DNA from: Lota lota
Taxonomy: Eukaryota; Chordata; Actinopteri; Gadiformes; Lotidae
Direction of reading: 5' to 3'
DNA length: 64,000 nt
Assembly: GCA_026745465.1 (NCBI GenBank)
Contig: JACYXH010000035.1
Span: 27,501 to 91,500, forward strand
Part shown: one piece after another, positions 20,016 through 33,446 of the stretch
Layout: each line of letters starts with the position of its first letter
Numbering within the stretch: position 1 is the stretch's first letter
Program-made: the position numbers and the translations under genes
Notes under the pieces: model-generated
Seen by the model: the letters and a program-made list of their open reading frames with translations, nothing else
Databases searched by the model: none
What the model was told of the DNA's origin: nothing

Positions 20016-21373
20016 CATGGTAGGGAGTAATGGAAACGTTTCTCTACGAACAACACTGATCAACACACCCTCGGGCCCCCAATACGACAACTCTACAAAG
20101 ACATCAACGAGGCCCCTGCAGGGCCACAGCGCCACGCTCACACGGGACCACTCACTTACAGATCTCACTGCCGACCCCTCGACAACCACGGACCCCAACG
20201 AAGCAGCTGACAACACGGCAGACAGAAGAGCTCTGTGAAGACTGCCCTCGGTGTGTGGGTGAGGGCCGCTTCAAACTTTGATCTCCAGCGTAATCAAGCG
20301 TTCTCTGCCGTGAGGTAGGACACCTACTCAGACACCCAGGCGTTTGACTCTATTGAATTCAAAAGGAAAATGCAGCGGTTTTTGTTTTCAGAGATCCGGG
20401 TTGGTGAAGTCAAGCCCAGAGCAGAAGAGAAGATTGAATTTTCCTCTCTGTGTTGTTTGATTCCTTTTTTTTCGAAAATAACTTTAGTAGCTCCGTTTTG
20501 TAAGGCAGGTCATCGCCTCTTTGTGGATGGTGCGATGACTGCAGACATATTCTCAGCCATGAGGGGTTCAATGAGGACCTAATGAGATGATGTGACCTTG
20601 TTCTGTTTTCTGAGTGGTTGCATGGAACATGGAACAAATACATCCACAGAACTGCTGAGCACGCTTCAGAGCGAAAGGCTTTCATTGTGAGCATTCTGAT
20701 TAGATTGAGCCTTTGTGGGTGAAAATGCCACTATTTATTTAGCAGTTAGCCGGTGAAGCTCACTAGTGTCGAACCACGCAGGCACAAAGCATTGTGGGAG
20801 CTTTGATTGTGACCAGCGGCTCTATGCTTCCTGTAAGTTTCTATTTTTGCTGCCCCAATGTCCGTAGTCCACTTGCAGGAAGCCGCCCTTACAACCACTT
20901 CCTGCTCCTTGAACAACATTAAAGAACAAGAGTACCCTGTGAAAATATCTTCTAAATGACTAAAAGGTTACAGCTTTGTATCTTTGTGTCTGGTCGTAGT
21001 CGCAGTGACTCAAGCGAGTCTGGAAACGCTGTGTCCTAAGAGAACGCTCCCTCACTGCATCAGACATGACAGAGCAACGCTGGGATGTGATCACCAACAG
21101 ACTGGGCTTCATCTCGCTCTGCGACCTCACGTTCACCCCCGTCCTCCAGCAGGGGGGTGCGTTGGCGCCGTGCCCCTCGGGCGCGGCCAAGCCCCTCGCC
21201 ACTTGCACAGCAATTAGAATTGATCATTTTCCAGAACTCTGGCGTTGTTTCTGACAGGAAAGAGAAACTGTTTTTTTGCTGACCCTGTAAAAATAAAAAA
21301 GAAATGGGCGAAAAGAAAAATCACTTCACTAAAACTCAACCCCTGCAGTAGTTTGACAGTCCTTTGATTCAAC
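20016..21373. other. Single-copy-looking stretch, 1.36 kb
   Basis: The longest repeat-poor stretch of the first third. A 73-codon plus-strand frame (20017-20238) reads as a hydrophilic Thr/Asp/Ser-rich peptide, and a second one lies at 21066-21254. Neither has a recognisable domain. CTCCAGCAGGGGGGTGCG at 21144-21161 resembles a weak CTCF core. No gene called. Confidence 0.45.
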
Positions 21374-21425
21374 ACACGCACACACACCCAGCGCACGCAC
21401 ACACACACGCATACAAACATATACA
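21374..21425. repeat. Imperfect (CA)n
   Basis: CACACGCA-type units. Confidence 0.85.
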
Positions 21426-21489
21426 CTAGGATGTGTATGATGTCTTCTAATGGAGCAAGACATCTAGAGATATGGAAGTAGACTCAAAG

Positions 21490-21690
21490 CATACACAAAC
21501 ACACATCGCACATGCACGCAAACACACACACTCTCCCTCCACTGATACCTCTCCCCGTAGCACACACAGGCATCATGAGGCCTTCAGAACGCACACACAT
21601 TTAACACACACCTCTAACACACACACACACCTCTAACACACACACACACCTCTCACACACACACACACCTCTCACACACAAACAGCCACC
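21490..21690. repeat. Imperfect (CA)n with CCTCTAA/CCTCTCA inserts
   Basis: From 21605 four CA blocks are separated by CCTCTAA or CCTCTCA at ~21-bp spacing, a nascent minisatellite like that at the window start. Confidence 0.88.
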
Positions 21691-21892
21691 TCATGTACTT
21701 TTCTTTTTCTTCCAAGAGGCTTTCCAATTCGCTGAGGTGTAACTTCAAACTAAAAGTTCAGCTTCGCTAGAAAAAACCAATCCAACATGATTCTCTTATC
21801 TTAAAATAGCAACAACCAACATTCCCTTTTTACCCCACCAGCACCACCTCCTCCACCAGCACCACCAGTGATGGGGCTTGGCTGGGCTGAAG
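21691..21892. other. Single-copy-looking spacer
   Basis: Includes a CACCACCTCCTCCACCAGCA trinucleotide patch (about 21835-21867). Nothing else. Confidence 0.5.
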
Positions 21893-22048
21893 TGTGTGTC
21901 TGTGTTTGTGTGTGTATTGTGTATGTATATGCATGTGTGTGTGCATGTCCGTGGTGGGTCTGTGTGTGTGTGTATGTGAATGTGTGCGTGCGTGCATGTG
22001 TGCGTGTGTGTGTGAATGTGTGTCTGTGTATGTACGTGCGTGTTTCAG
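21893..22048. repeat. Complex (GT)n with TA, CA and CG substitutions
   Basis: Irregular GTGTGT, GTATGT and GTGCGTGC blocks. Confidence 0.93.
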
Positions 22049-22065
22049 AGAGCAATGGAGGGGTA

Positions 22066-22450
22066 TTGGTGGTGGTGTTTAGTGGAGATGTGGTGGTGGT
22101 GGTGGTGGATGTGGTAGTGGTGGTAGTGGTGGTGGTGGTGGTGGTGGTAGTGGTGGTGGTGGATGTGGTGGTGGATGTGGTAGTGGTGGTGGTGGATGTG
22201 GTGGTGGATGTGGTGGTGGTGGATGTGGTGGATGTGGTGGTGGTGGTGTTTAGTGGGGATGTGGTGGTGGTGTTTAGTGGGGATGTTGTAGTGGTGGATG
22301 TGGTAGTGGTGGTGGTGGTGGTGTTTATTGAGGATGTGGTAGTGGTGGTGGTGGTGGTGGTGGTGGTGGATGTGGCGGTGGTGGATGGGGTGGTGTTGGA
22401 TGTGGTAGTGGTGGTGGTGGATGTGGTGGTGGTGGTGGATGTGGAGGTGG
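22066..22450. repeat. (GGT)n/(GGATGT)n trinucleotide array, ~385 bp
   Basis: Runs of GGTGGT alternate with GGATGT and TAGTGG units. Three TGTTTAGTGG(A/G)GATGTGG modules (near 22075, 22248, 22270) mark higher-order duplication. The unit is a multiple of three, so a Val/Asp frame (226 codons) and a His/Ile frame (144 codons) are open. Both are artefacts. Confidence 0.95.
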
Positions 22451-23037
22451 GCTTCAGATGGGTGGGAGAGGGTCTTCATATCAGCTGTTTTCCTAGTGGG
22501 TCAGTGAGCTGGACCAGGGCTCCATCTTCACATGACCTGAGGATTTAACATTCCCATTTCAAGCGTGGAATATGCCCTACCATAAATAGTGGAATAGAAA
22601 AAGCCAAAGGAGATGATAAAGTGTCCAAGCAGAACTAGGAACAGTATCAGTAATTTGTCTGTGTTTGCGTTCAGCCACAATTTTCGTTTTGGAAAAGCAA
22701 TTTCCTCCCTCGCCCCGAAAGTTGGTGCAATCTTTTGAAACACAGTAACTTTAAATATTGACCCGTAATCTCCTGCCTCTCAGAACAGTGCAGGAAATAA
22801 TATGTCTTTGTACAAGCCTATTTATGGCATAAACTTTATAGTCTGGACAAAATATGAATTTAGTGCAACTTATAATGAAATAAATTGAATCTAACATAAT
22901 CATATATATGTGTTAGCCTTTGAAAAAATGCATGCCCTCTTTTGATGTGCATCATCAAAACACACATTTAAGAGAGAGAATGTCTGCAGTCTGATTGGTA
23001 TGCAAAACTGTGTCTGTGTAAGTGTGAGCTCTTGCAT
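22451..23037. other. AT-rich spacer
   Basis: Repeat-poor, AT-rich from 22740 on. Nothing recognised. Confidence 0.45.
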
Positions 23038-23131
23038 GCGCATGTGTGTGTGTGCGTGTGCATGCATGTGTGTGAGCACTTGCATGCAGAGAGCCCTTGC
23101 ATATGTGTGTTTGTCTGTGTGTAAGCCCTTA

Positions 23132-23178
<47 letters not shown>

Positions 23179-23182
23179 ACAC
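23038..23182. repeat. (GT)n array with CATGCATG inserts
   Basis: The left part is interrupted (GCATGCATGTG). The right part (23133-23178) is pure GT. Confidence 0.94.
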
Positions 23183-24224
<1,042 letters not shown>

Positions 24225-24235
<11 letters not shown>

Positions 24236-24285
24236 GCCAGCTGGAGGGTCTGCATCCCTCAGGTTGGGAAACGCTTGGACAACGA
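24225..24285. mobile_element. Possible decayed hAT-type transposon end
   Basis: GGTCTGCATCCCTCAGGTTG followed by GGAAACGCTTGG resembles the terminal stretch of many vertebrate hAT elements (CGACCCCAGGTTGGGAACCACTG style). The final CACTG-like end and an 8-bp target duplication are not evident, and the opposite end was not found. Weak call. Confidence 0.22.
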
Positions 24286-24655
24286 GCGTCCTCACAAAGA
24301 AATGACCTTGTATCCCACAGCCCTCTATAGATCCTTTTTCTCCAGAACAGCAAGGTCTTTGTAAAGACGAGGGATGGCGAATGTCAGCTGCTGACATGCT
24401 TTGTTAGCCCACCGGCCAGCAAACCATGCTCCTGAATCCATCAACCATCAGCCAAGCTGTTATCTGCTACACCACCGGCTGTACGGACACGAGGGTGGGG
24501 GAGGAGGTGGTGCTGTGATCGGTGGTGCTCAGGTGTCCGTTTAAAACCCCCAAAATGACAAATATCGCAATGCTGCCAGTCCCCCCGCCCCCTCTCTCCC
24601 TCCCTCTCCCTCCCTCCTCTCTCCCTCACACTAGGTTGAGTTCAACCAAGTAAAC
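24286..24655. other. Single-copy-looking spacer with CT-rich patch
   Basis: CCCTCTCTCCCTCCCTC-type patch at 24584-24628. No gene. Confidence 0.5.
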
Positions 24656-24850
24656 GCTGGGAATTTTCTAACAAAATGGCACGCATAAACCATCCCCCCT
24701 AGCCCCGAGTAATTCATCAACGGCAGAACCTTTTTGGTTGAAACGGTGTCGTTTTATGTATTTATGCTGAGGTGCAATGTGGGATATTTATAGACCGCCA
24801 TGGTGGACCCACCTTGATGATAGAGATGTTTGCTAATCATTCTAGTCGCC
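24656..24850. promoter_or_regulatory. Candidate conserved non-coding island
   Basis: Repeat-free sequence with GAGTAATTCATCAA (about 24707-24720), TTTATGTATTTATGC and GATATTTATAG words, the composition typical of deeply conserved vertebrate enhancers. Inference only. Confidence 0.27.
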
Positions 24851-25259
<409 letters not shown>

Positions 25260-25547
25260 GGGTCAAGCGAAAGGCTTGCGTCTCCAACGGTGACAGTTGC
25301 CGAGCCGTTACAATGACACAAACACACCGTCCTCGCCACGGTGGCCAACCAATCACAACTGTCACGTTAGGGGGGGGGGGGTTCTGGCGCCCCACATAGA
25401 CCCATGACAGCCAGAGTCACTGCCCTGCCACTCATCAAAGCCCTTGCTGGTGGTACGGTGGGAGGGCAGCAGAAGCTAGCTTGGAAAGGAATACAGAGTG
25501 TAGGGTTGGGTGGCGTACAGACACAACGTACCTGTAGTGGCACACGT

Positions 25548-25550
<3 letters not shown>
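25260..25550. other. Spacer with a G12 run
   Basis: Mixed sequence with poly-G at 25370-25381. Nothing else. Confidence 0.5.

Positions 25551-25582
<32 letters not shown>
25551..25582. repeat. (GT)n, 16 units
   Basis: Pure GT array. Confidence 0.95.
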
Positions 25583-26500
<918 letters not shown>

Positions 26501-26502
26501 CG

Positions 26503-26550
26503 GCGGGGGTTAGGTGGGGTTAGGTGGGGTTAGGTGGGGTTAGGGTGGGG
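26503..26550. repeat. (GGGGTTAGGT)n decamer, G-quadruplex type
   Basis: Four GGGGTTAGGT units end in GGGGTTAGGGTGGGG, giving five GGGG tracts separated by 4-7-nt loops on the plus strand. This fits the canonical intramolecular G-quadruplex pattern. It resembles but is not telomeric repeat. Confidence 0.92.
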
Positions 26551-26691
26551 TCAGTGACGTGGGGAAGACGGCACGGAGCTGACTTGAGTGGCTTTGGAGG
26601 CCCTGGAAAATGAACTAGCAACACAGCTGATCAAAGAGCGGAGAAGTTTCCTTTCCACTTTTAGTTTCACTTTCTCAACGCTGTGTGGGGT
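26551..26691. other. Single-copy-looking spacer
   Basis: Nothing recognised. Confidence 0.5.
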
Positions 26692-27274
26692 GGATTAGTG
26701 TCTTATTTGCCTCACTCTTACATTCTGTGTGACGTTTCACACTTGGATTAGTGTCTTATTTGCCTCACTCTTACATTCTATGTGACGTTTCACACTTGGA
26801 TTAGTGTCTTATTCGCCTCACTCTTACATTCTATGTGACGTTTCACACTTGGATTAGTGTCTTATTCGCCTCACTCTTACATTCTGTGTGACGTTTCACA
26901 CTTGGATTAGTGTCTTATTCGCCTCACTCTTACATTCTATGTGACGTTTCACACTTGGATTAGTGTCTTATTCGCCTCACTCTTACATTCTATGTGACAT
27001 TTCACACTTGGATTAGTGTCTTATTCGCCTCACTCTTACATTCTATGTGACATTTCACACTTGGATTAGTGTCTTATTCGCCTCACTCTTACATTCTGTG
27101 TGAAGTTTCACACTTGGATTAGTGTCTTATTTGCCTCATTCTTACATTCTGTGTGAAGTTTCACACTTGGATTAGTGTCTTATTTGCCTCACTCTTACAT
27201 TCTATGTGACGTTTCACACTTGGATTAGTGTCTTATTCGACTCACTCTTACATTCTGTGTGAAGTTTCACACTT
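26692..27274. repeat. 53-bp minisatellite, 11 copies
   Basis: Unit starts GGATTAGTGTCTTATTTGCC and ends GACGTTTCACACTT. The period is exactly 53 bp (26692, 26745 and so on). Variable sites are TTTGCC/TTCGCC/TTCGAC, CTGTGTG/CTATGTG, and GACG/GACA/GAAG. Adjacent units share variants in blocks (Y-shaped spread from the centre), as expected from slippage or unequal exchange. The unit contains in-frame stops, so no long frame arises. Confidence 0.97.
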
Positions 27275-28140
27275 GCCATTTTGAATGAGGACCATTCAAT
27301 TCAATTTCTTTTTCCATCAGCAACTTCATTTGTGCATTAGTTCATACTGCATCTTGAAAATGTCTGCAGTGTCAGACCATCAGCAACTTCTACCTCGTCT
27401 ACCAATGACCCAAATGGACTGGAGACACTGTCCTGGCCCTAACAGTCAACTCTTGTTCATTCAGACCGTTCTTTCCCGCTGTTGCTCCGTTGATCCGATT
27501 GTCTCAATAGACCTAAATGGATCAGCCTTATTAGGTTAGAGTGGACCTTCATTGACTCGCTCCACAGCCTCGAGTCGTGTTTGGAGCACGGACAAGCGCG
27601 AACGCAAAGCCTGTGACCCAGTGTCACACTTGTTCAGTAAAACACACGACTAAGTGTCCATCTGTCCCCACACAAGGAGAGCCTGTTGTCTTAAGATCCT
27701 GACTTGGCCTGTTCAACCACAAGGCTGCAACAAGGGCCTTGGTTCAGTGTATGCCATCAAAGCATATCATAGATGGCATAATATCAGGGTTTTTTTCTCT
27801 GTAAATAGGCAAAGTAATTCAGAGGACTAGACAGAGAGTTCAAATGTATGCCAGAGTTGATATGCAGTTGGGTTGGGAGAGCCAGCGCTGTAGAGTCACT
27901 CTTAGAGACGCTAAAGGAAGGTCTGGACCCCTCCTGTGTAAATGTTGACACGGGCGGAGCATATAGACTTTATCCATACATTACACTTGAAACATGTCCA
28001 ATATGTATGTGATTAACTTGTATGGATTTGAAGCGGTTATAATTAATAATGGCTGATCTCGGATAGGGTAAAGTGTTTGGTCTTAAGTCGTTTAAGGAGG
28101 GAGCTTATTGGTTTGCCCCGATTCTTTCTGAATGGCCGCT
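27275..28140. other. Single-copy-looking stretch
   Basis: Contains a 9-bp perfect inverted repeat TATGCCATC (27750-27758)/GATGGCATA (27772-27780). Open frames of up to 84 codons have no domain. No gene called. Confidence 0.45.
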
Positions 28141-28146
28141 ACGACA

Positions 28147-28180
28147 GTTCTGACATCAGAACCAGTTCTGACGTCAGAAC
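28147..28180. promoter_or_regulatory. Tandem palindromes around a TGACGTCA (CRE-type) core
   Basis: GTTCTGACATCAGAAC (28147-28162) and GTTCTGACGTCAGAAC (28165-28180) are separated by CA. The second is a perfect 16-bp palindrome centred on TGACGTCA (28169-28176), the full CREB/ATF-type site. The first differs by one base, giving TGACATCA. The motif match is seen directly. Binding is inferred. Confidence 0.5.
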
Positions 28181-29093
28181 CAGTGGACAAACGCTCGGCG
28201 ACTCACCCTACAAGAGGAATGTCACTGTTCAATGATTTCTTCTTTGTACTGAGGGCTTCGATGTCAGTTTGACAGCTACAGACTAAACAGCTCTGGGATT
28301 GTCTTGAGGACAAAGGCATCTCCTAAACGATGTAGGATTGTTGTGTCTAAAATGGAAGGTTTCCTGCAGGCTTGAGGGTAGATTTGCACGCGAAGGATAC
28401 CTAGCTCCTAAGAGTTCCCCGAGCTCTAATGAGGTTAATGAGGTGACAACTCTGCAACAAGGAAAAGTGAAATCCCTTGTATGTGAAATTAAAGCTGTTT
28501 ATAGCAGGAAATTCGCTTTAATTTGCATGCTTGCTGTAGTCCTTAGTACATTGCACCAGTACACCTAATACATTACCAAGATACATTTAATTTGTAGTTA
28601 ACAAGTTATCTTTTCTCCACCTTACCAAAGTGCACCTCATACTGGGGCTGCTAATTTATTTCGCTACGCACCAAACGGAATACAGTACCGCAAAGCTGTT
28701 AGCTTAACCACAAAAATGGAAAAAAATGGTAACAAGCCCGGAGCTAAAAATATAAAAGCAGATATCTAATGTTCTGTGCTTGCCAAAGCTCTGGCAAGCA
28801 GCTGCACAAATCAACAAGACAATATAAAACAATTTAACACCGTTAACCTGACAGCTCAATCGCTTTTGTTAGATAGACTCACGCAATAACCTGTAAGAAA
28901 TCCTGGAGACGGAAAAAAAAACGCAATTTTATAACGCCATGGACTTTATGAAGTCATTGCCAAAAAGATGGAAAAGAAACCTCTGCGCCTGACCTCTCTC
29001 TCTCCTCCCGGGTTTCATTCACTCTCCAAAACAATAAAACGAAGTAACCAGCTCAACAGCTGCCACGCGACCGCTGTGACGTGGACAGACTCG
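28181..29093. other. Single-copy-looking stretch
   Basis: AT-rich in the second half. Has a 9-bp hairpin TGCTTGCCA (28777-28785)/TGGCAAGCA (28792-28800). No gene or element recognised. Confidence 0.45.
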
Positions 29094-29832
29094 GAACCAC
29101 CTCCCACCTGCCTGCTAGGGAACCACCTCCCACCTCCCACCTGCATGCTAGGGAACCACCTCCCACCTCCCACCTGCCTGCTAGGGAACCACCTCCCACC
29201 TCCCACCTGCATGCTAGGGAACCACCTCCCACCTGCCTGCTAGGGAACCACCTCCCACCTCCCACCTGCATGCTAGGGAACCACCTCCCACCTCCCACCT
29301 GCCTGCTAGGGAACCACCTCCCACCTGCCTGCTAGGGAACCACCTCCCACCTGCCTGCTAGGGAACCACCTCCCACCTCCCACCTGCCTGCTAGGGAACC
29401 ACCTCCCACCTGCCTGCTAGGGAACCACCTCCCACCTGCCTGCTAGGGAACCACCTCCCACCTCCCACCTGCCTGCTAGGGAACCACCTCCCACCTGCCT
29501 GCTAGGGAACCACCTCCCACCTCCCACCTGCCTGCTAGGGAACCACCTCCCACCTCCCACCTGCCTGCTAGGGAACCACCTCCCACCTCCCACCTGCCTG
29601 CTAGGGAACCACCTCCCACCTCCCACCTGCCTGCTAGGGAACCACCTCCCACCTCCCACCTGCCTGCTAGGGAACCACCTCCCACCTCCCACCTCCCACC
29701 TCCCACCTCCCACCTCCCACCTGCCTGCTAGGGAACCACCTCCCACCTCCCACCTGCCTGCTAGGGAACCACCTCCCACCTCCCACCTACCTGCTAGGGA
29801 ACCACCTCCCACCTCCCACCTCCCACATGCCT
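29094..29832. repeat. 26/33-bp minisatellite, ~22 tagged units
   Basis: Every unit carries CTGCCTGCTAGGGAACCACC (or CATGC for CCTGC in four left-hand units). Short units have one CTCCCAC block (26 bp) and long units two (33 bp). One unit near 29685-29720 has six. The left half mixes short and long units and the right half is almost all long. Frames such as GGGRWFPSRQV are artefacts. Confidence 0.96.
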
Positions 29833-30245
29833 GCTGCCTGCGCTAAGCCTGCTAGCTGACGCCAAGGTTAATCAAACCCTTGTGTTAGCACGCGCACCTT
29901 AGCATCCGGAGGGCTGCACCCCTCTCCCCCTTACCTCCCCCCTTACCTCCCCCTTGCATCCCCCTGACGGATTAGCTGCGTTCTGGGTGCCCTGTGTGAG
30001 GCTGTATGTACTTCCTGTGTTAAATGTAAATAAATTAATTAAGGGAATAAAGCGTTGCCACCTGCTACCTGCCTCCGCAGCCCCGGCCCGCTTCCGTGGT
30101 TGCCATGCCAACGCGATGATGATGCATTCGCCGGTGTGTTCTTCTTGCCGGGCAGACAATGCCTGCAATCACGGCGTGATTAGTGGTCTTCCTAAATGTT
30201 GGCTTGGCACACCGGCTGAGGAGCTGCTCCACACACGGCCTGCCG
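29833..30245. other. Single-copy-looking spacer
   Basis: C-rich (CTTACCTCCCCC repeats, 29920-29955), then mixed. A 235-codon frame starting at 29954 runs on into the repeats downstream. Its first 90 residues are unremarkable and it is not called. Confidence 0.45.
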
Positions 30246-30310
30246 ATACACCGTCATACCCCCCCCCCCCCCCCACAGTGAGTGAGCTGGTCCCTTTCAT
30301 ACACCGTCAT

Positions 30311-30359
<49 letters not shown>

Positions 30360-30372
30360 ACACACACACACA
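30246..30372. repeat. Duplicated leader plus poly-C (C16, C34) and (CA)n
   Basis: ATACACCGTCATAC occurs at 30246-30259 and again at 30299-30312, each time followed by a C homopolymer (about 16 and 34 bases). The second passes into a 14-unit CA array. It is an imperfect 53-bp tandem duplication in which the C tract then expanded. Confidence 0.9.
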
Positions 30373-30437
30373 GTGCAGTGTATACGAAGCATTAGAGAGA
30401 CTGTTAGTAGAGGGTAATCCCGTGGTCGATATAACAG

Positions 30438-30438
<1 letters not shown>

Positions 30439-30528
<90 letters not shown>
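30439..30528. repeat. (GT)n microsatellite, ~45 units
   Basis: GT with a single TATG interruption near 30501. Confidence 0.97.
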
Positions 30529-31540
30529 GGAGACAGTCCGCCTAGTCAATATCATCAATACGGGGTACTCCTTCATTGCTTGGATCCAGATGAAGGGAGA
30601 CCGCGCCTCCCTATCTCTCAGTGGCTCCCCCCTTCTCCCCCTGCCCCCTCACCTGCCATGATCCCAGCAGGCTTCCTCACAGCGCCTCTAAGACTGTATG
30701 GAAAGGAAAGCGAAAGTGAGAGGGAATTCATGATCAAAGGCCACGATCATCATGCCGCTACCAGGAAGAGAAGTCACAGAGACAGCCTCTAGAAAGAGAC
30801 ACCGGCGATCAGCGACATGAGGACTCAAGGGGCTGACGGTGGAGGATGGTCCCCTCCAACGCCCCCTCGCCTGGCTTTCACATCCTTCTCTGAGTTATCA
30901 TCGATGACATCATTTTCCGTGCGTGTCATCACATCTGTATGCATGGCTTGATGCCCTGGGGAGATAACATGGTCCATACAACCGCTGAGAGTTTAAATAC
31001 TATTTTGAAGATCAATGTCCTTGTGATGTCAACTGTGATTTATAGCCAGGTATTGTATTTCCAGGTCACACAATGTAAAACTACATCAGTGCGTTGGACT
31101 AATTAGATGAATAAATACAACCTTTCAAGGTGTAAACATGAAATCAGCACCACCCGTTGTTGTGAGCACATACTTTCCTTCTAAAGCACGCGGGGAAATA
31201 ATTCCAGGAAGTACGAGGCCAAAGCACACCAAAGTCTCCTCTTTTAATGAGTGATTCAAGGAGTGCTCAGTAGAGAACTCAATGATGCAGAGGAGGGTTT
31301 GATGCGTTCGCGGCTTTTATCAGCAATTACAGGTCACCGGCGCCGTCTTTAACAAGGAGAACACCTGCTGCCTTCGGTGCGCTCTCCAACGCACTTCTGA
31401 ACCACTCCAGAGGCGCCACACAATGTCAATCTGTGCATCTTCTCGGTCTCCACCTCAGCTGCTCCTTCACTGTAGTGGCTTTCCACCACCTCCACCTTCA
31501 GTCAAGGTCACTTTAGAGACAAAGCCAGTCTTAAGAGGAA
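30529..31540. other. Single-copy-looking stretch, 1 kb
   Basis: Mixed sequence without repeats. Nothing recognised. Confidence 0.45.
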
Positions 31541-31612
31541 GATATAGTGTGTGTGTGTTTTCAGTCTGCATCTGTTCGGTGTGTGCGTGTATGTGTGTGT
31601 ATGTATGCGAGC
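31541..31612. repeat. Degenerate GT stretch
   Basis: GTGTGTGT blocks separated by TTTTCAGTCTGCATCTGTTC. Confidence 0.7.
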
Positions 31613-33114
31613 CTCCATCCCTCTCTTGCGTGTGCTTAGAGAGCCGGTGTGGTGATGATGTACTCCCTGATGATCCTGTCAGCCTTCCGTCTAAACAGCT
31701 AAGCGCCGTGCAGCGAATCTCAACGCTCCTCCTCGTTCATCATCCACTCTGTGGACCGCTGGCTCTGATTACCACCGAGGACAACTAAATCCGCTTGAAA
31801 GACACATTCGTACGAGGGCAGCGCGTTGATGTCTCCATTTGGACGTCGTTTGATTTATCCCGACGAGTCGTCCCATGTTGGGTATGATAATGACCACCTC
31901 TGGGCTCTCGCTAGGCAGATGGCTCACAGCCTTAGACGTCAGCCTGTTACTTCGCCGCCTGTGTCGTTTGCTTTCAGCTGATTATTATCTCGCTTTTCAT
32001 GCCACTGAAGTAAAAAATAAATAATAATCCATTCATTTGCTCTGGTATTTTCAGTTGGGTTTTTTTTACAGCATTTTCTACTGGCGAACGTTTGATTAGC
32101 TCGTTTGTGTTTGAATCTCGTCGCAGCGTTGGCGAGAGCTGCCCCACTGAAGCTTTATGTTTTGCGTGACTTTTACCGAGGTCGGTTCCGACAGCCATCG
32201 TTTTCCTCAATGGAAATTCCCAGAGCCCGATAAGGTGCTCAAACAGAAGACCCGAGCTCCATCAGCGCCAGCACGCCGCGTCAGGATAAGAGGGAACACA
32301 GGCCCAATCCAAACTCCCCGAGATGGAAAGACTTTGTGATTCATTTATTTGTGTGTGCTGCAGCACCAGAGGGATTGTGGTTGTGTGTTGAGATGATTGG
32401 GGCATGTTTTTAATGTTTTAATTATGATCAACTCGCTATTCAAATGTTCCATTTGCATGTTCGTTATCCGCTGGGTTTTGAAACATTTAAAATATGAACT
32501 AAATTACATTCATAATATTCAAAACATCAAGGCTCCATTTTTATAAACAAAATCCTATAATTGAAATGTCCTTGAAGTTCCTTGTAAACTTTAAAACCAT
32601 TACCATGATGTAAAACAACATGAACATATAGGCTTACAACTTAACAACATTAGCCTCATTATGTTGTTCTTCTTTTTCAAACGACAACAGGCAAATGGCC
32701 CATATGCCTGCACTAATAAAGCCCTTTGAATGACTCCGTATTAACTACCAGTATTAACTGCTACATTTAAACGGTCGTCTGAGAGACATTTAATACCCTC
32801 ACCACCGACAGCGGCTGTGTCTCTGTGTCAGAGAGTTCATTCGGTGCACGACAAGGTTAGATGTCATCTTTAGCACTTGTGGTTTTTGTTTGGATTCTAT
32901 GTTTCCAGTTAATCCCGATCTTTTTGTCTAACGTTAACGGGAAACCTGCCTACTGCTTTTTAAAAACATTTAAATGATTAGGTTAAACTAATTAGGCATT
33001 GGCTCAAACTTTGTGCAGGTTTTCCCTCTCTGCGTGAAGCTACTATCTGAGGCTTAGCATGTGTTAGCTTGTAATCGTAGCGAGCACCTGCTGATCTTGT
33101 CATTATTTCCCCTC
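31613..33114. other. Repeat-poor stretch, 1.5 kb, partly enhancer-like
   Basis: The longest simple-repeat-free stretch of the middle third. 31965-32140 (CTGATTATTATCTCGC, AATAATAATCCATTCATTTG, GTTTGATTAGCTCG) and 32395-32700 are AT-rich with homeodomain-type words. No open frame longer than about 80 codons and no splice pair was found. Possible regulatory DNA, untested. Confidence 0.3.
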
Positions 33115-33255
33115 CTGCTTCGGGGTCCGTATAAGAGGGTCCTCTCAGAGGCCACCTTGGGGTGACGTAAACCACATGTCTGGGGGCCACACCCCGGGGG
33201 CCACCACACCTGTCTGGGCCAGGTGTCCCGCGACCATAACCCTCTCCCTGGAGAG
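33115..33255. other. GC-rich patch
   Basis: A sharply GC-rich block with GGGGGCCAC repeated (33181-33190 and 33197-33205) and a hairpin ACACCTG/CAGGTGT (about 33206-33227). The compositional break could mark a small inserted element or CpG patch. Not identified. Confidence 0.35.
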
Positions 33256-33446
33256 GCACTTGTTTAAAAAAAAGGTGCTTGATCTCGTCTACCTTTTGTC
33301 TCTCTCGTCACCCCCGCCCCCTGCTGTCTCAGTTTGAAGGGACATCAGCGGATAACAAACAGCCCGTATGCCCAAGTTCACCTTTTCAGATCTTTGCTTG
33401 TCCTCCAACCCCCTCCCTCACCATCCACTCCTTCCTTCTCTCTTTC
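33256..33446. other. Single-copy-looking spacer
   Basis: C-rich. Nothing recognised. Confidence 0.5.

Noticed and set aside
20017-20238. 73-codon hydrophilic frame resembling a C-terminal tail
   Set aside because: No family match and no convincing acceptor upstream.
22066-22450. Disease-type coding trinucleotide repeat
   Set aside because: The GGT/GAT array lies in non-coding DNA. The Val/Asp and His/Ile frames have no flanking coding sequence.
26503-26550. Interstitial telomere repeat (also considered for 12790-13471)
   Set aside because: Units are GGGGTTAGGT and GGTTAGAGAT, not TTAGGG arrays.
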